Assembly (NCBI RefSeq): GCF_030412265.1 | Contig: NZ_JAUHLN010000001.1 | Coordinates: forward strand, 186,001-250,000 | Origin: Fictibacillus terranigra | GTDB taxonomy: Bacteria > Bacillota > Bacilli > Bacillales > Fictibacillaceae | Length of the DNA stretch: 64,000 nt | Direction: 5' to 3' | Part shown: positions 42,586-51,365 of the stretch, piece by piece | Layout: the number at the start of each line of letters is the position of its first letter | How positions within the stretch are numbered: position 1 is the first letter of the stretch | Translations under genes and position numbers: made by a program | Notes under the pieces: model-generated | The model's database searches: none | Seen by the model: only the letters and a program-made list of their open reading frames with translations | What the model was told of the DNA's origin: nothing

Positions 42586-42630
42586 ATGCCAGAGCCCTGA
42601 TTCCTTTCAGGGTGCCTGGCACCTTTTTTT
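42586..42630. terminator. Bidirectional terminator formed by a decayed repeat copy (D)
   Basis: GGTGCCTGGCACC (42611-42623) is intact while the left half is altered to GATGCCAGAGCCCTGA, pairing by GCCAG and CCCTGA with CTGGC and TCAGGG. A runs before and T runs after make it a terminator for both convergent genes. Confidence 0.8.
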
Positions 42631-42632
42631 GT

Positions 42633-43829
42633 TCACTGAAACAATTCAACGAGCAGCAGGGCAACAGCCCCGATTGCCGTTGCTTTGTTCCCCAGCATAG
42701 ACAGCCTGATATCGGTATGCTTTGCCGCTTCAGTCAACACCTTCTTTTGAACCGTTTCCTTCAAACTGTCCATAACGAAGTGCCCTGCATTGGAGACACC
42801 TCCGCCTATAATGATCGTTTTTGGGTTCATTAGGTGGATCAAGTTTGTCAGCCCGATCCCCAGGTAGATCCCGGTTGACTTCAGCACGTGAATGCAGAGT
42901 TCATCTCCTTGGAGTGCTCCTTCGAATACCATTTTTCCGTCAATCTTCTCCAGATCATGATCGGCCATCTCGCGCAAAAGGCTGTCTCTTCCAATGGCTA
43001 CTTCTTTTTGTGCCTTTTCTGCAATAGCAGGCCCGGCTGCCAGTGTTTGAAGACATCCGTAATTGCCGCAGGTACATTGCCTGCCGCCGATATCGATCGT
43101 CATGTGCCCGATTTCTCCGGCTATAAAATTTGCGCCGTGAAATAGCTTGCCATCTACCACAATCCCTGCTCCGACACCGTTCCCGACGTTAACGACGACT
43201 ACACTTTCCGCTCCGTTTCCGTTCCCGAACCAAACCTCGCCAAGTGCAAGCGCCTTCGCATCATTTTCGACTTTAACTGTACGGCTGAACCGGTTCTCTA
43301 GTTCCTCTTTTATCGGGATATTTCTCAGATTCAGGTTTGGTGCATAGAGTGATAGGCCCTGCTCGGCGTCCACTACTCCGTGCATCCCTACACCGATGCC
43401 GATAATTTTGTCTTCTTCTCCCTTATACTGGTCCATAATCTGTTGAATTTCTGCTTTCATGATGTCGAGCAGCTCAGCATTTGTGAGCGGACTGAACAAC
43501 ACTCTCTCCTGGAACACCAGAACTTTGCCATTCAAATCTGTCATGACAGTTTTAATGTCCTTGGGGCCAACATCCAGCCCGATGACATAGAAACTGTCAG
43601 CATTAATGACCAGCATGGTAGGTTTCCGTCCGCCCTTGGATTCACCCTGTACACTCTCCTTAATCAAATTTGATTCGATCAGTTCCTTAACGATTGAACT
43701 GACTGTAGGCGGTGTCAGCTTTGTATCCTTGGCGATCTGGGCTCGGGAAATAGGCCCTTCCAGACGGATTTTATTCAGAATTATGTTCCGGTTTAATGAT
43801 TTCATCAATTGAAACGTGCCGCGCTGCAT
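42633..43829 (-). CDS. ROK family transcriptional repressor (probable galactose regulator)
   Basis: The 398-residue protein has an N-terminal MarR-like helix-turn-helix (ISRAQIAKDTKLTPPTVSSI) and a ROK sugar-kinase-like domain (VIGLDVGPKDIKTVM, VNVGNGVGAGIVV) with the zinc motif CTCGNYGC. This is the NagC/XylR layout. It is transcribed away from the gal genes. The 16-bp sequence TTAATTAATTAATTTA stands at its own promoter and just before galT, which suggests control of both; the inducer is probably galactose or a derivative. The start at 43829 has GAGGTG upstream. Confidence 0.9.
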   Translation of the reverse strand: MQRGTFQLMKSLNRNIILNKIRLEGPISRAQIAKDTKLTPPTVSSIVKELIESNLIKESVQGESKGGRKPTMLVINADSFYVIGLDVGPKDIKTVMTDLNGKVLVFQERVLFSPLTNAELLDIMKAEIQQIMDQYKGEEDKIIGIGVGMHGVVDAEQGLSLYAPNLNLRNIPIKEELENRFSRTVKVENDAKALALGEVWFGNGNGAESVVVVNVGNGVGAGIVVDGKLFHGANFIAGEIGHMTIDIGGRQCTCGNYGCLQTLAAGPAIAEKAQKEVAIGRDSLLREMADHDLEKIDGKMVFEGALQGDELCIHVLKSTGIYLGIGLTNLIHLMNPKTIIIGGGVSNAGHFVMDSLKETVQKKVLTEAAKHTDIRLSMLGNKATAIGAVALLLVELFQ

Positions 43830-43843
43830 GAAAACACCTCAAG

Positions 43844-43864
43844 TTAATTTAATTAATTAATTTA
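43844..43864. promoter_or_regulatory. Candidate ROK operator at the regulator promoter
   Basis: AT-rich site; bases 43849-43864 read TTAATTAATTAATTTA, identical to 44778-44793 before galT. Confidence 0.6.
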
Positions 43865-43989
43865 CATTATACCTTTATTCTTTTCTTCTGAACAGAAGTC
43901 TTCTGACTTTCGACGATCCGTATAATAGGATAAAATGTTAATCAAATCGTTTTGAATGCCTCTTTCAGGTGTGGAAAGGAGGAAAATGC

Positions 43990-44382
43990 ATGAAGGTAAC
44001 CAGCTTGGATCACTTTGTTTTAACAGTAAAGGATCTAACCAGGACATGTGATTTTTACAATGATGTATTAGGGATGAAGACGATCCATTTTCAACAGAAC
44101 AGAAAAGCCCTGATATTCGGCAGCCAAAAAATTAACCTGCATGAAGCGGGAAAAGAGTTTGAGCCTAAAGCTGATGCACCCACCCCGGGATCAGCTGATC
44201 TCTGCTTTATTACCGAACTCCCTTTAATTGCTGTACTTGAACATTTTCAAAAGAAAGGTGTCCCGGTGATCGAGGGGCCAGTCAAGAGAACAGGAGCGCT
44301 GGGCCCTATTACATCCCTATATATTAGAGATCCGGATGGCAACTTGGTCGAAATCTCAAACTATACAAAGGATACAGAATAA
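43990..44382 (+). CDS. VOC family protein (glyoxalase/dioxygenase superfamily)
   Basis: The 130-residue single-domain protein begins VTSLDHFVLTVKDLTRTCDF, with the metal-ligand His, and ends with DPDGNLVEISNY, with the metal-ligand Glu. This is the common VOC fold shared by glyoxalase I, fosfomycin resistance proteins and virulence-factor-like enzymes; the substrate is unknown. ATG at 43990 follows AAGGAGG. It sits between the ROK regulator and the gal genes and faces the same way as galT, but the 439-bp gap makes co-transcription uncertain. Confidence 0.85.
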   Translation: MKVTSLDHFVLTVKDLTRTCDFYNDVLGMKTIHFQQNRKALIFGSQKINLHEAGKEFEPKADAPTPGSADLCFITELPLIAVLEHFQKKGVPVIEGPVKRTGALGPITSLYIRDPDGNLVEISNYTKDTE

Positions 44383-44503
44383 AACATTGTTTTTAGCCCT
44401 ATTCTCCCTCCTCCGGGCAGCTGTTTTTAATTTTTTTAAAAGATGATTAAACCTGGCGAAAAGGGTTTGCAAAAAGGATAGACTATGTTAATCTGGATAA
44501 AAC

Positions 44504-44524
44504 TTAATAATTTAATTTAATAAA
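44504..44524. promoter_or_regulatory. Second AT-rich operator-like site upstream of galT
   Basis: TTAATAATTTAATTTAATAA resembles the other two ROK sites but is not identical; TTTAATAAA is shared with the site at 44778. Confidence 0.4.
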
Positions 44525-44777
44525 GTATACTTCAGGATATAGTGAAGGCGGTTACAGGGAGGAAGTTGAATAGCAGAAAGCACGCGAGTATGGAGATGGC
44601 AGTAACGGAAAGTGGTTACAGCACGAAGGGCAAGGTACCTTAATAATTGGGATGTTTTCCGGCTTTAGGGTTTGACTCGGATTTTTGCGGTTCCAACTAT
44701 GATTTTGTTCGCATCCACACTCCGATCATGCTTTGTTGAAATTCTTTTCCGCGTAAAAGCTGCAGTTGGCAGCAGTA

Positions 44778-44800
44778 TTAATTAATTAATTTAATAAATT
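44778..44800. promoter_or_regulatory. Candidate ROK operator just before galT
   Basis: Begins with the same 16 bases as the site at 43849 (TTAATTAATTAATTTA) and ends 21 bp before the galT start codon, so a bound repressor could block elongation or initiation. Confidence 0.6.
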
Positions 44801-44821
44801 GAAAAGACAGGGGGCGCTCGT

Positions 44822-45793
44822 ATGGCCGAGCTACGATATAATCCTTTATTAAAAGACTGGACAATGGTGGCTGCGAGCCGGCAGAACAGGCCGCACATGC
44901 CAAAGGACTTTTGCCCGTTTTGCCCTGGTTCAGGAAAGGTGCCTGATGAATACGAAGTTCATCTTTATCACAATGATTTTCCCGTCCTATCATCCAATCC
45001 GCCCAAGCCGGATGATGTAGGAGGAGGGTTGTATCAAACGAGAGAAGCCTACGGAAAATGCGAGGTGGTACTGTATTCTCCGGGTCATTATGACACGATT
45101 CCTGACTTATCACCCAACCATATGAAGAAATTGATGGATCTATGGACCGAAACGTTCGCCAAATTGGATCAAGATCCAAACCATGAGTATGTCATGATTT
45201 TTGAAAACCGCGGAGAAGAAGTCGGTGTTACGATGCCTCATCCGCATGGGCAGGTGTACGCCTATCCTTTTATTCCTTTAAAAGTAAAAACAGAGCTAGA
45301 AGCCTGCAAAGAGTATTTTGTGGAAAAACAAAGGAACCTATTTGATGACATGATTGCGGAAGAAAAGAGGTTTGGGGAGCGTGTCCTTTTGGAGAGTGAG
45401 CATTTTATTGCGTTCATTCCTTTCTTTACGGACTATCCGTACGGAGCTTACATTGTCAGCAAACAAGGAAAAACGGCCATGACTGAATTTGGTGAGGAAG
45501 AAAAACAAGAGCTGGGAAACATGCTTCAAGAGATGGTTGGCGGCATGGATCAAATCTATGACAAGCTCTTTCCTTACATGATGGTCATGCATCAGCGCCC
45601 GTCGAACTCTGATGATTCATATGAGGATTTTTATCGTTTTCACATTGAGTTCTATCCTCCACTCCGTGCTCATGACAAATTAAAGTTTAATTCTTCCTCT
45701 GAAACAGGCGGGTGGGCAGCAGCCAATCCGACAAAGGTGGAAGAAAATGCAGAAATTTTGCGTCAATGTATCAAACGCTACAGCAATAAATAA
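44822..45793 (+). CDS. galT: Galactose-1-phosphate uridylyltransferase (class I, HIT type)
   Basis: The 323-residue Leloir enzyme swaps UMP between UDP-glucose and galactose-1-phosphate. The active-site motif is MPHPHGQVYAYP, with the nucleophilic His; CPFCPGS at the start and HIEFYPP near the end are also typical. This is the short histidine-triad class found in E. coli, not the 500-residue class common in Firmicutes such as B. subtilis. ATG at 44822 follows ACAGGGGG. galK starts 12 bp later. Confidence 0.95.
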   Translation: MAELRYNPLLKDWTMVAASRQNRPHMPKDFCPFCPGSGKVPDEYEVHLYHNDFPVLSSNPPKPDDVGGGLYQTREAYGKCEVVLYSPGHYDTIPDLSPNHMKKLMDLWTETFAKLDQDPNHEYVMIFENRGEEVGVTMPHPHGQVYAYPFIPLKVKTELEACKEYFVEKQRNLFDDMIAEEKRFGERVLLESEHFIAFIPFFTDYPYGAYIVSKQGKTAMTEFGEEEKQELGNMLQEMVGGMDQIYDKLFPYMMVMHQRPSNSDDSYEDFYRFHIEFYPPLRAHDKLKFNSSSETGGWAAANPTKVEENAEILRQCIKRYSNK

Positions 45794-45805
45794 GGAGGAA
45801 TAAGC

Positions 45806-46984
45806 GTGGAGAACCGATGTGTGGAACAGTTTAAAAGATATTTTCCGGGAAATAACGACAACGTACGACTTTTCTTTGCTCCTGGACGCATAAATTTGAT
45901 CGGGGAACATACCGATTATAATGGCGGCTTCGTATTTCCTGCTGCATTAACCATTGGAACGTACATGGCCATTCGGCAGAGAAACGATTGCGTATATCGT
46001 TTGAAGAGTGAAACCTTCCCATTGGAGGTCTCTGTCGATACAAAACAGCCCATTGTCTATGACGAGGCGGATGACTGGGCAAATTACCCGAAAGGTATAC
46101 TTCACCAATTGCAGAAGCTGGGTATCCCGCTATCAGGAGCTGACGTTTTATACGCCGGCAATATTCCAAATGGAGCAGGCCTTTCTTCTTCGGCATCGAT
46201 TGGCATGGTCAGCGCGCTAGGTTTCTCAGTATTGGAAAAAGAGGAGCTGCCCATACTTGAGCTCGCCAAGCTGTGCCAGCGTATGGAAAATCAATTTATC
46301 GGCGTAAACAGCGGTATTATGGATCAGTTTGCGGTCGGGTTCGGAAAGAAGGACCATGCGGTTTTTCTCGACTGCAAGAACCATGAATTCGAATTGATTC
46401 CTCTTGAGATCGAAGGGCACAAGCTGGTCATTACAAACACAAACAAAAGAAGAGGGCTTGCAGACTCGAAGTACAATGAACGAAGAACACAGTGTGAACA
46501 AGGTCTCGATATTATCCAGAAGCATGCAGACGGCGTAACCTCTCTCGGTGAACTGACGCCGCTTCAGTTTAAAAAGGTGGAAGCACACCTCGCTGACGAA
46601 ACGATACGAAAGCGTGTGCGCCATGTGGTTACAGAGGATGACCGTGTTCAAAAAGCTGTAGCAGCACTGGAGAATAAAGATTTGCATGCGTTTGGCTTGT
46701 ATATGAAGGAGTCGCATTTGTCGCTTCGTGAGAATTATGAGGTGACGGGACCGGAGCTTGACGCACTGTTTGACATTCAGGAAAAGCAGCCAGGCTGCAT
46801 AGGAACAAGAATGACAGGCGCTGGTTTTGGAGGATGCACCATTTCAATCGTGGAAGCCGGACAGGTTCAGGATTTTCAAAAGAATGTTGCCATCCAATAC
46901 AAAGAACTGACAGGCTTAACACCAGACTTTTATGTGTGTGAAATTGGAGATGGAGTAAAAGAACTAGACGAGGTGAAAAGATAA
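45806..46984 (+). CDS. galK: Galactokinase
   Basis: The 392-residue GHMP kinase phosphorylates galactose at C1. The signature APGRINLIGEHTDYNGG is at the N-terminus, the ATP loop is GAGLSSSASIG, and the third motif is GTRMTGAGFGGCTISI. GTG at 45806 follows AAGGAGGAATAA. Its stop overlaps the galE start by one base. Confidence 0.97.
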   Translation: MENRCVEQFKRYFPGNNDNVRLFFAPGRINLIGEHTDYNGGFVFPAALTIGTYMAIRQRNDCVYRLKSETFPLEVSVDTKQPIVYDEADDWANYPKGILHQLQKLGIPLSGADVLYAGNIPNGAGLSSSASIGMVSALGFSVLEKEELPILELAKLCQRMENQFIGVNSGIMDQFAVGFGKKDHAVFLDCKNHEFELIPLEIEGHKLVITNTNKRRGLADSKYNERRTQCEQGLDIIQKHADGVTSLGELTPLQFKKVEAHLADETIRKRVRHVVTEDDRVQKAVAALENKDLHAFGLYMKESHLSLRENYEVTGPELDALFDIQEKQPGCIGTRMTGAGFGGCTISIVEAGQVQDFQKNVAIQYKELTGLTPDFYVCEIGDGVKELDEVKR

Positions 46985-47997
46985 TGGCCATATTGGTAAC
47001 TGGCGGGGCAGGTTATATCGGCAGCCATACCGTACTGTATCTGCTTGAAAAAGGTGAGGAAGTCATCGTGTTCGATAATCTGCAGAAAGGGCATCGGAAG
47101 GCTGTGATGAAGGATGTTCCGTTCTATGAAGGCGATCTGCATGACAGCTCCTTGCTGGACACTGTATTTTCAAAACATAACATTGAAGCGGCCATCCATT
47201 TTGCGGCCAACTCGCTTGTCGGCGAGAGTGTCAAAGACCCGATCTCCTATTATCGGAACAATGTGTCAGGTTCATTGAATCTAGTCGACCGCATGGTGAA
47301 AAATGGAGTGAAGAAGATTGTTTTCTCTTCTACTGCTGCGGTCTACGGCGAACCTGAAAACGTTCCTATCCAGGAAAGCGACCGTACGCAGCCCACCAAT
47401 CCCTATGGAGAAACGAAACTGGCTATTGAAAGGCTGCTTCATTGGGCAGATCAGGCCTATGGGCTCAAATCCGTTGCTCTTCGGTATTTTAACGCGGCTG
47501 GCGCGGATCCAAAAGGAAGGATAGGAGAAGACCACACACCCGAGTCCCACCTTATCCCGATCATTCTTGAAGCTGCGCTTGGAAAACGGCCGCATGTTTC
47601 TGTTTTTGGAGAGGACTATGCTACAGAAGACGGCACCTGTGTTCGGGATTATATCCATGTGATGGACTTGGCTGATGCTCACTATCGTGCACTGGAAAAG
47701 TTAAAGAGTACCAATGAAAGCTCGGTTTACAACCTCGGAAACGGCAAAGGATTCTCGGTAAAGCAAGTGATTGGCACATGCCGCAGCGTTACCGGACGGA
47801 CAATCGAAGCTGTGGCTTCGCCGCGAAGGGCGGGCGATCCTGCGATTCTGATCGCGTCTTCTCAAAAAGCCAGAGACGAACTGGGCTGGATTCCGAAATA
47901 CCCTAATCTGAATCAGATAGTGGAGCACGCTTGGAACTGGCACCTGAATCATCCAGACGGCTATGCCGATGGAGGTTCTGACGATGGCCTTAAATAA
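46984..47997 (+). CDS. galE: UDP-glucose 4-epimerase
   Basis: The 337-residue short-chain dehydrogenase interconverts UDP-galactose and UDP-glucose. It has the NAD loop VTGGAGYIGSHT, the catalytic Ser in FSSTAAVYGEP, and YxxxK as PYGETK. It overlaps galK by one base and the next gene by 14 bp, so the unit is translationally coupled. Confidence 0.96.
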   Translation: MAILVTGGAGYIGSHTVLYLLEKGEEVIVFDNLQKGHRKAVMKDVPFYEGDLHDSSLLDTVFSKHNIEAAIHFAANSLVGESVKDPISYYRNNVSGSLNLVDRMVKNGVKKIVFSSTAAVYGEPENVPIQESDRTQPTNPYGETKLAIERLLHWADQAYGLKSVALRYFNAAGADPKGRIGEDHTPESHLIPIILEAALGKRPHVSVFGEDYATEDGTCVRDYIHVMDLADAHYRALEKLKSTNESSVYNLGNGKGFSVKQVIGTCRSVTGRTIEAVASPRRAGDPAILIASSQKARDELGWIPKYPNLNQIVEHAWNWHLNHPDGYADGGSDDGLK

Positions 47998-49063
47998 GAT
48001 CAGAAAGATCATGAATGAAAATGGACTGGACGGGATGCTGCTCAGAAAACGAAATCACTTTTCATGGGTAACTGGAGGGCGCCAGAATCAAATCGTACTT
48101 AGCATCACAGAAGGTGTGGCTGATCTTGTTATCTTTGAAAACGAGATCTATGTGGTGACGACCAAGATGGAAGAAAGGCGCATAAAGGAAGAAGAGCTCG
48201 CGCATTTCCCGCATGAAGTGAAGGTCGTCGCTGATGAATGGTATAAGGGATCAGATCATCTCATTGCTGAACTTGGAAAAGGGAAAGTGATGGGGACGGA
48301 TACGCCGTTTGAAGACTATGTTGACATGGCAGAGGCGCTAAGATCTGTACGTTCGATCCTGGATGAAACGGAAGCAGAACGTTACCGAAAGCTTTGTCAG
48401 GATGCAGCATGGTCCCTGGAATCTGTCTGCCGAAGGATCGAGCCTGGACAGACAGAATATGAAATCGCCGGAATGGTGGCAGAACAGGCCATATCGAAAG
48501 GAATCAGGCCTCAGGTCTTGCTTGTTGCGACGGACGAACGTATTTATTCCTACCGGCACCCTGTTCCAACCTCCAAAAAAATGAACAAGCATGCACTGCT
48601 CGTGATCTGTGGTGAACGCGGGGGGCTGGTCGCCAACCTTACGAGGGTGGTCCATTTCGGGCCGCTGCGGCAGGAGCTTGTTGACCATAAAGAAAAGCTC
48701 TCCCGCATTGATGCGGCATTTATCACATCCACAGTACCCGGTGCAACAGTGGGAGAAGTTTTCAAGAAGGGGATTCATCAGTATGAGAATGAGGGTTATC
48801 CCGAAGATTGGAAACTTCTCCATCAAGGAGGGCCCACCGGTTATGACTCCAGAGAGTTCATCGCAACAATGGATTCAGAGACCAAGGTACAGGAACACAT
48901 GGCGTTCACATGGAATCCGTCGCTTCCCGGTGTAAAGTCAGAAGACACGATCCTTATACATAAGAAGGGCGCTGAGATCTTAACGGAAACGGGAGAATGG
49001 CCCTGCATTGAAGTAACCTTCGGAGGCCAGAAACTGCGCCGGCCGGATATCCTTGTTCGTTAG
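47984..49063 (+). CDS. M24 (creatinase/aminopeptidase P) fold protein, probably without the usual metal site
   Basis: The 359-residue protein has the two-domain Xaa-Pro peptidase layout: an N-terminal creatinase domain to about residue 125 and a pita-bread domain after that. The metal ligands of M24 peptidases (D in DxG, D in SDxTR, H, E, E) are mostly changed: CGERGGLVANLTR replaces the Asp-bearing segment and AFTWNPSLPG replaces the FTIEPG-type Glu. LHQGGPTGY keeps a His. It is thus unlikely to be a standard dinuclear peptidase. ATG at 47984 has GGAGG 8 bp upstream and overlaps galE. Its place in the gal operon suggests a sugar-linked role, but none is known to me. Confidence 0.85.
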   Translation: MALNKIRKIMNENGLDGMLLRKRNHFSWVTGGRQNQIVLSITEGVADLVIFENEIYVVTTKMEERRIKEEELAHFPHEVKVVADEWYKGSDHLIAELGKGKVMGTDTPFEDYVDMAEALRSVRSILDETEAERYRKLCQDAAWSLESVCRRIEPGQTEYEIAGMVAEQAISKGIRPQVLLVATDERIYSYRHPVPTSKKMNKHALLVICGERGGLVANLTRVVHFGPLRQELVDHKEKLSRIDAAFITSTVPGATVGEVFKKGIHQYENEGYPEDWKLLHQGGPTGYDSREFIATMDSETKVQEHMAFTWNPSLPGVKSEDTILIHKKGAEILTETGEWPCIEVTFGGQKLRRPDILVR

Positions 49064-49084
49064 AGAAGCATTCCGCACGTTTGA

Positions 49085-49111
49085 TGAGCGCTTTACAGGG
49101 CGCTTTTTTTT
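49085..49111 (+). terminator. Terminator of the gal operon
   Basis: AGCGC (49087-49091) pairs with GCGCT (49100-49104), followed by seven or more T. Confidence 0.85.
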
Positions 49112-49186
49112 CTGCTCGTAAAACGTTTATCTCTGGTATTTTGGGCGGTTCGGTGAAAGAATAGACAGATAAAGGAGTGATCGGGC

Positions 49187-51193
49187 ATGTATTTGGGAGT
49201 GGATTATTATCCGGAGCAGTGGCCAAAATCAAGATGGCCGGAAGATGTAAGGCTGATGAAAGAGCTTGGGGTTAACGTGGTGCGCATCGCTGAGTTCGGC
49301 TGGCAGCTCATGGAGCCGGAAGAGGGCGTTTATGATTTTACACTTTTTGACGAAGCGATCGATCTTCTGACAGAAAACGGGATCAAAATCATCCTCGGCA
49401 CACCGACCGCGACCCCGCCCGCATGGATGGCACACCGGTATCCCGAAATTCTTCCAGTTGATGAGAACGGCGTAAAGATATCTTTCGGCGCACGCCGCCA
49501 TTACACGGTAAACAGCAAGGTGTATCAGCAATTTACAAAGAAAATCGTTGAGCGGCTGGCGGTGAAGTACGGCCAGCATCCTGATGTGATCGGCTGGCAG
49601 ACAGACAATGAGTACGGCCATGAAAAATCTGACCGCAGCTATGGTGATGAAGACCGGTTGGCGTTTCAAGAATGGCTCCGCCATAAGTATGGCAGCCTGG
49701 ATGCATTGAATGAAGCATGGGGCACGATCTTCTGGAGTCAGACTTATACGGCATGGGAACAGGTTCCGCTACCCAGAAAAGTGTTCCAGGAACATAATCC
49801 GGGGCTGCTGCTGGATTTTGATCGTTTTTGCGCAGACAGCTACACCGCATACAACAAGCTCCAGGTTGAGACCTTAAGAGCACACATTTCAGATCAGCAG
49901 TTCATCACCCATAATTTCGTGTTCACCGAGCTTGCGCAAAAACAGCGGGATATCGCGAAGGATCTCGACTTCATCTCCTTTGATAACTATCCGGTTTGGG
50001 GAGGGCTTGCTGAACCGATCCCGCCAGCGCAGATCGCACAGCAGCATGATCTCTGCCGCTCGACAAAAGACGGAAAAGGCTATTGGGTGCTTGAGGAGCT
50101 TTCTGGCGCGCAGGGATGGAGCCATATCGGCTATCTTCCCCGTCCTGGCCATATCAAGCTCTGGACGTACCAGGCGATAGCCCGGGGGGCAGAAGCGATC
50201 GTCTATTTCAGATGGCGCGCCGCTCGTTTTGGAACGGAGGAATTCTGCCATGGTATCTTGGATCATGATGGGAAGCCGAGGCGAAAGTTTCAAGAGGTGA
50301 AAGAGACCTTTGAGGCACTGAAAAGAATTGGAGATGAATGGGTGGCTTCCACATATAAGGCCGAAGTCGGCGTGTATTATGACGTTGAAAACGCATGGGC
50401 ATGGCGCATCCAGCCGCAAAGTGATGCGTTGACCCATAAACAGGAACTGCTTCGTTTCTATTCCGGAGCCTATCGTTTGAACGCGGCTACGGATATCGTA
50501 TCCCCAAAGAGCAGCCTGGACGGGCTGAAGGCAGTCATCGTTCCTGTTTATTTTTTAACGAATCCGGAATTCTCCGAAAAACTGAAAAAGTTTGCGGCAG
50601 ATGGCGGAACGGTTGTGCTTTCTTATCGTGCGGGCGTCAAAGAACCGAACAATGCGGTCACGGAGCATACACTGCCGGGTGAGCTTGGGGAACTGGCGGG
50701 CATTGAAATCCATGAGTACGAATCTCTTCAGACTGGCCAGCAGAACCGGGTCACTGGAAAAGCGGGAAACATCAGGGACATCATGTCACCGGCCACGGTG
50801 TGGTGTGACTTGATCGAGCCGAAATCGGCGGAGGTTCTCGCTGTCTACCGGGACGCTTTTTATGAAGGAACACCTGCGATCACGAAGAATAAATACGGGA
50901 AAGGCCAAGTGTATTACATCGGAACAGCGGTCGAAGATTTTTACCTTGTCCGGCTGTACCGTGACATTTTTGCTGAGGCTGGCGTAAGCACGATAGAGCT
51001 TCCGGATGATGTGGAAATGGTCATACGGACGGGAGAGGCCGGCAAAAAATTCCTATGTTTATTGAATCACTCCACGACAGTAAGCCACCGCGTCTCCCTG
51101 CCGCATGGCACCTGGATGGACGCCATGACAGGTGAAACATTCAAAGGAGAGGTCAGACTGCAATCTTTAGGATCCTTTCTGTTGATTCAATAG
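49187..51193 (+). CDS. Beta-galactosidase, glycoside hydrolase family 42
   Basis: The 668-residue intracellular enzyme splits beta-galactosides such as lactose or galactan oligosaccharides. The start LGVDYYPEQWPKSRW is typical of GH42. The acid/base Glu142 is in QTDNEYGH and the nucleophile is Glu303 or Glu304 in VLEELSGAQGW. Three domains are expected: barrel, trimerisation domain and a small beta domain. No signal peptide is present, so the substrate must be imported, yet no sugar transporter is in the window. ATG at 49187 follows AAAGGAGTGA. AAACGTTT at 49121-49128 is a poor cre match. It supplies galactose for the gal genes upstream. Confidence 0.95.
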   Translation: MYLGVDYYPEQWPKSRWPEDVRLMKELGVNVVRIAEFGWQLMEPEEGVYDFTLFDEAIDLLTENGIKIILGTPTATPPAWMAHRYPEILPVDENGVKISFGARRHYTVNSKVYQQFTKKIVERLAVKYGQHPDVIGWQTDNEYGHEKSDRSYGDEDRLAFQEWLRHKYGSLDALNEAWGTIFWSQTYTAWEQVPLPRKVFQEHNPGLLLDFDRFCADSYTAYNKLQVETLRAHISDQQFITHNFVFTELAQKQRDIAKDLDFISFDNYPVWGGLAEPIPPAQIAQQHDLCRSTKDGKGYWVLEELSGAQGWSHIGYLPRPGHIKLWTYQAIARGAEAIVYFRWRAARFGTEEFCHGILDHDGKPRRKFQEVKETFEALKRIGDEWVASTYKAEVGVYYDVENAWAWRIQPQSDALTHKQELLRFYSGAYRLNAATDIVSPKSSLDGLKAVIVPVYFLTNPEFSEKLKKFAADGGTVVLSYRAGVKEPNNAVTEHTLPGELGELAGIEIHEYESLQTGQQNRVTGKAGNIRDIMSPATVWCDLIEPKSAEVLAVYRDAFYEGTPAITKNKYGKGQVYYIGTAVEDFYLVRLYRDIFAEAGVSTIELPDDVEMVIRTGEAGKKFLCLLNHSTTVSHRVSLPHGTWMDAMTGETFKGEVRLQSLGSFLLIQ

Positions 51194-51201
51194 AAGGATA
51201 T

Positions 51202-51258
51202 GGTGCCAGGCACCGCCGTTACACACTTGTGTAATCGGCGTGCCTGGCACCTTTTTTA
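51202..51258. repeat. Nested-palindrome repeat, copy E (core TTACACACTTGTGTAA)
   Basis: GGTGCCAGGCACC (51202-51214) and GTGCCTGGCACC (51240-51251) flank a core that is the reverse complement of the core in copies F and H. It ends in a T run after the beta-galactosidase gene. Confidence 0.92.
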
Positions 51259-51365
51259 TAAATTATGAAACTTTAAAAAGAATTGACCCGTAATAGGGAA
51301 GTGGTATATGTTAGTATTTGGAAATGGGGTAAAAACAAATGAACAAACAGATGCAGGGAGGAAAT

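Larger units (their letters stand above)
44383..44821. other. Long leader or remnant region before galT
   Basis: This 439-bp stretch contains two AT-rich operator-like sites (44504-44524 and 44778-44800). Between them a 25-codon frame (TTG 44566 to TAA 44643) has GGGAGG only 3 bp before its start, and GGTTACAG occurs at both 44550 and 44613. I recognise no riboswitch or T-box. It may be an untranslated leader or the residue of a lost gene, such as a transporter. Confidence 0.4.

Noticed and set aside
49118-49131. cre site upstream of the GH42 gene
   Set aside because: Only the AAACGTTT centre fits; both conserved outer pairs mismatch.
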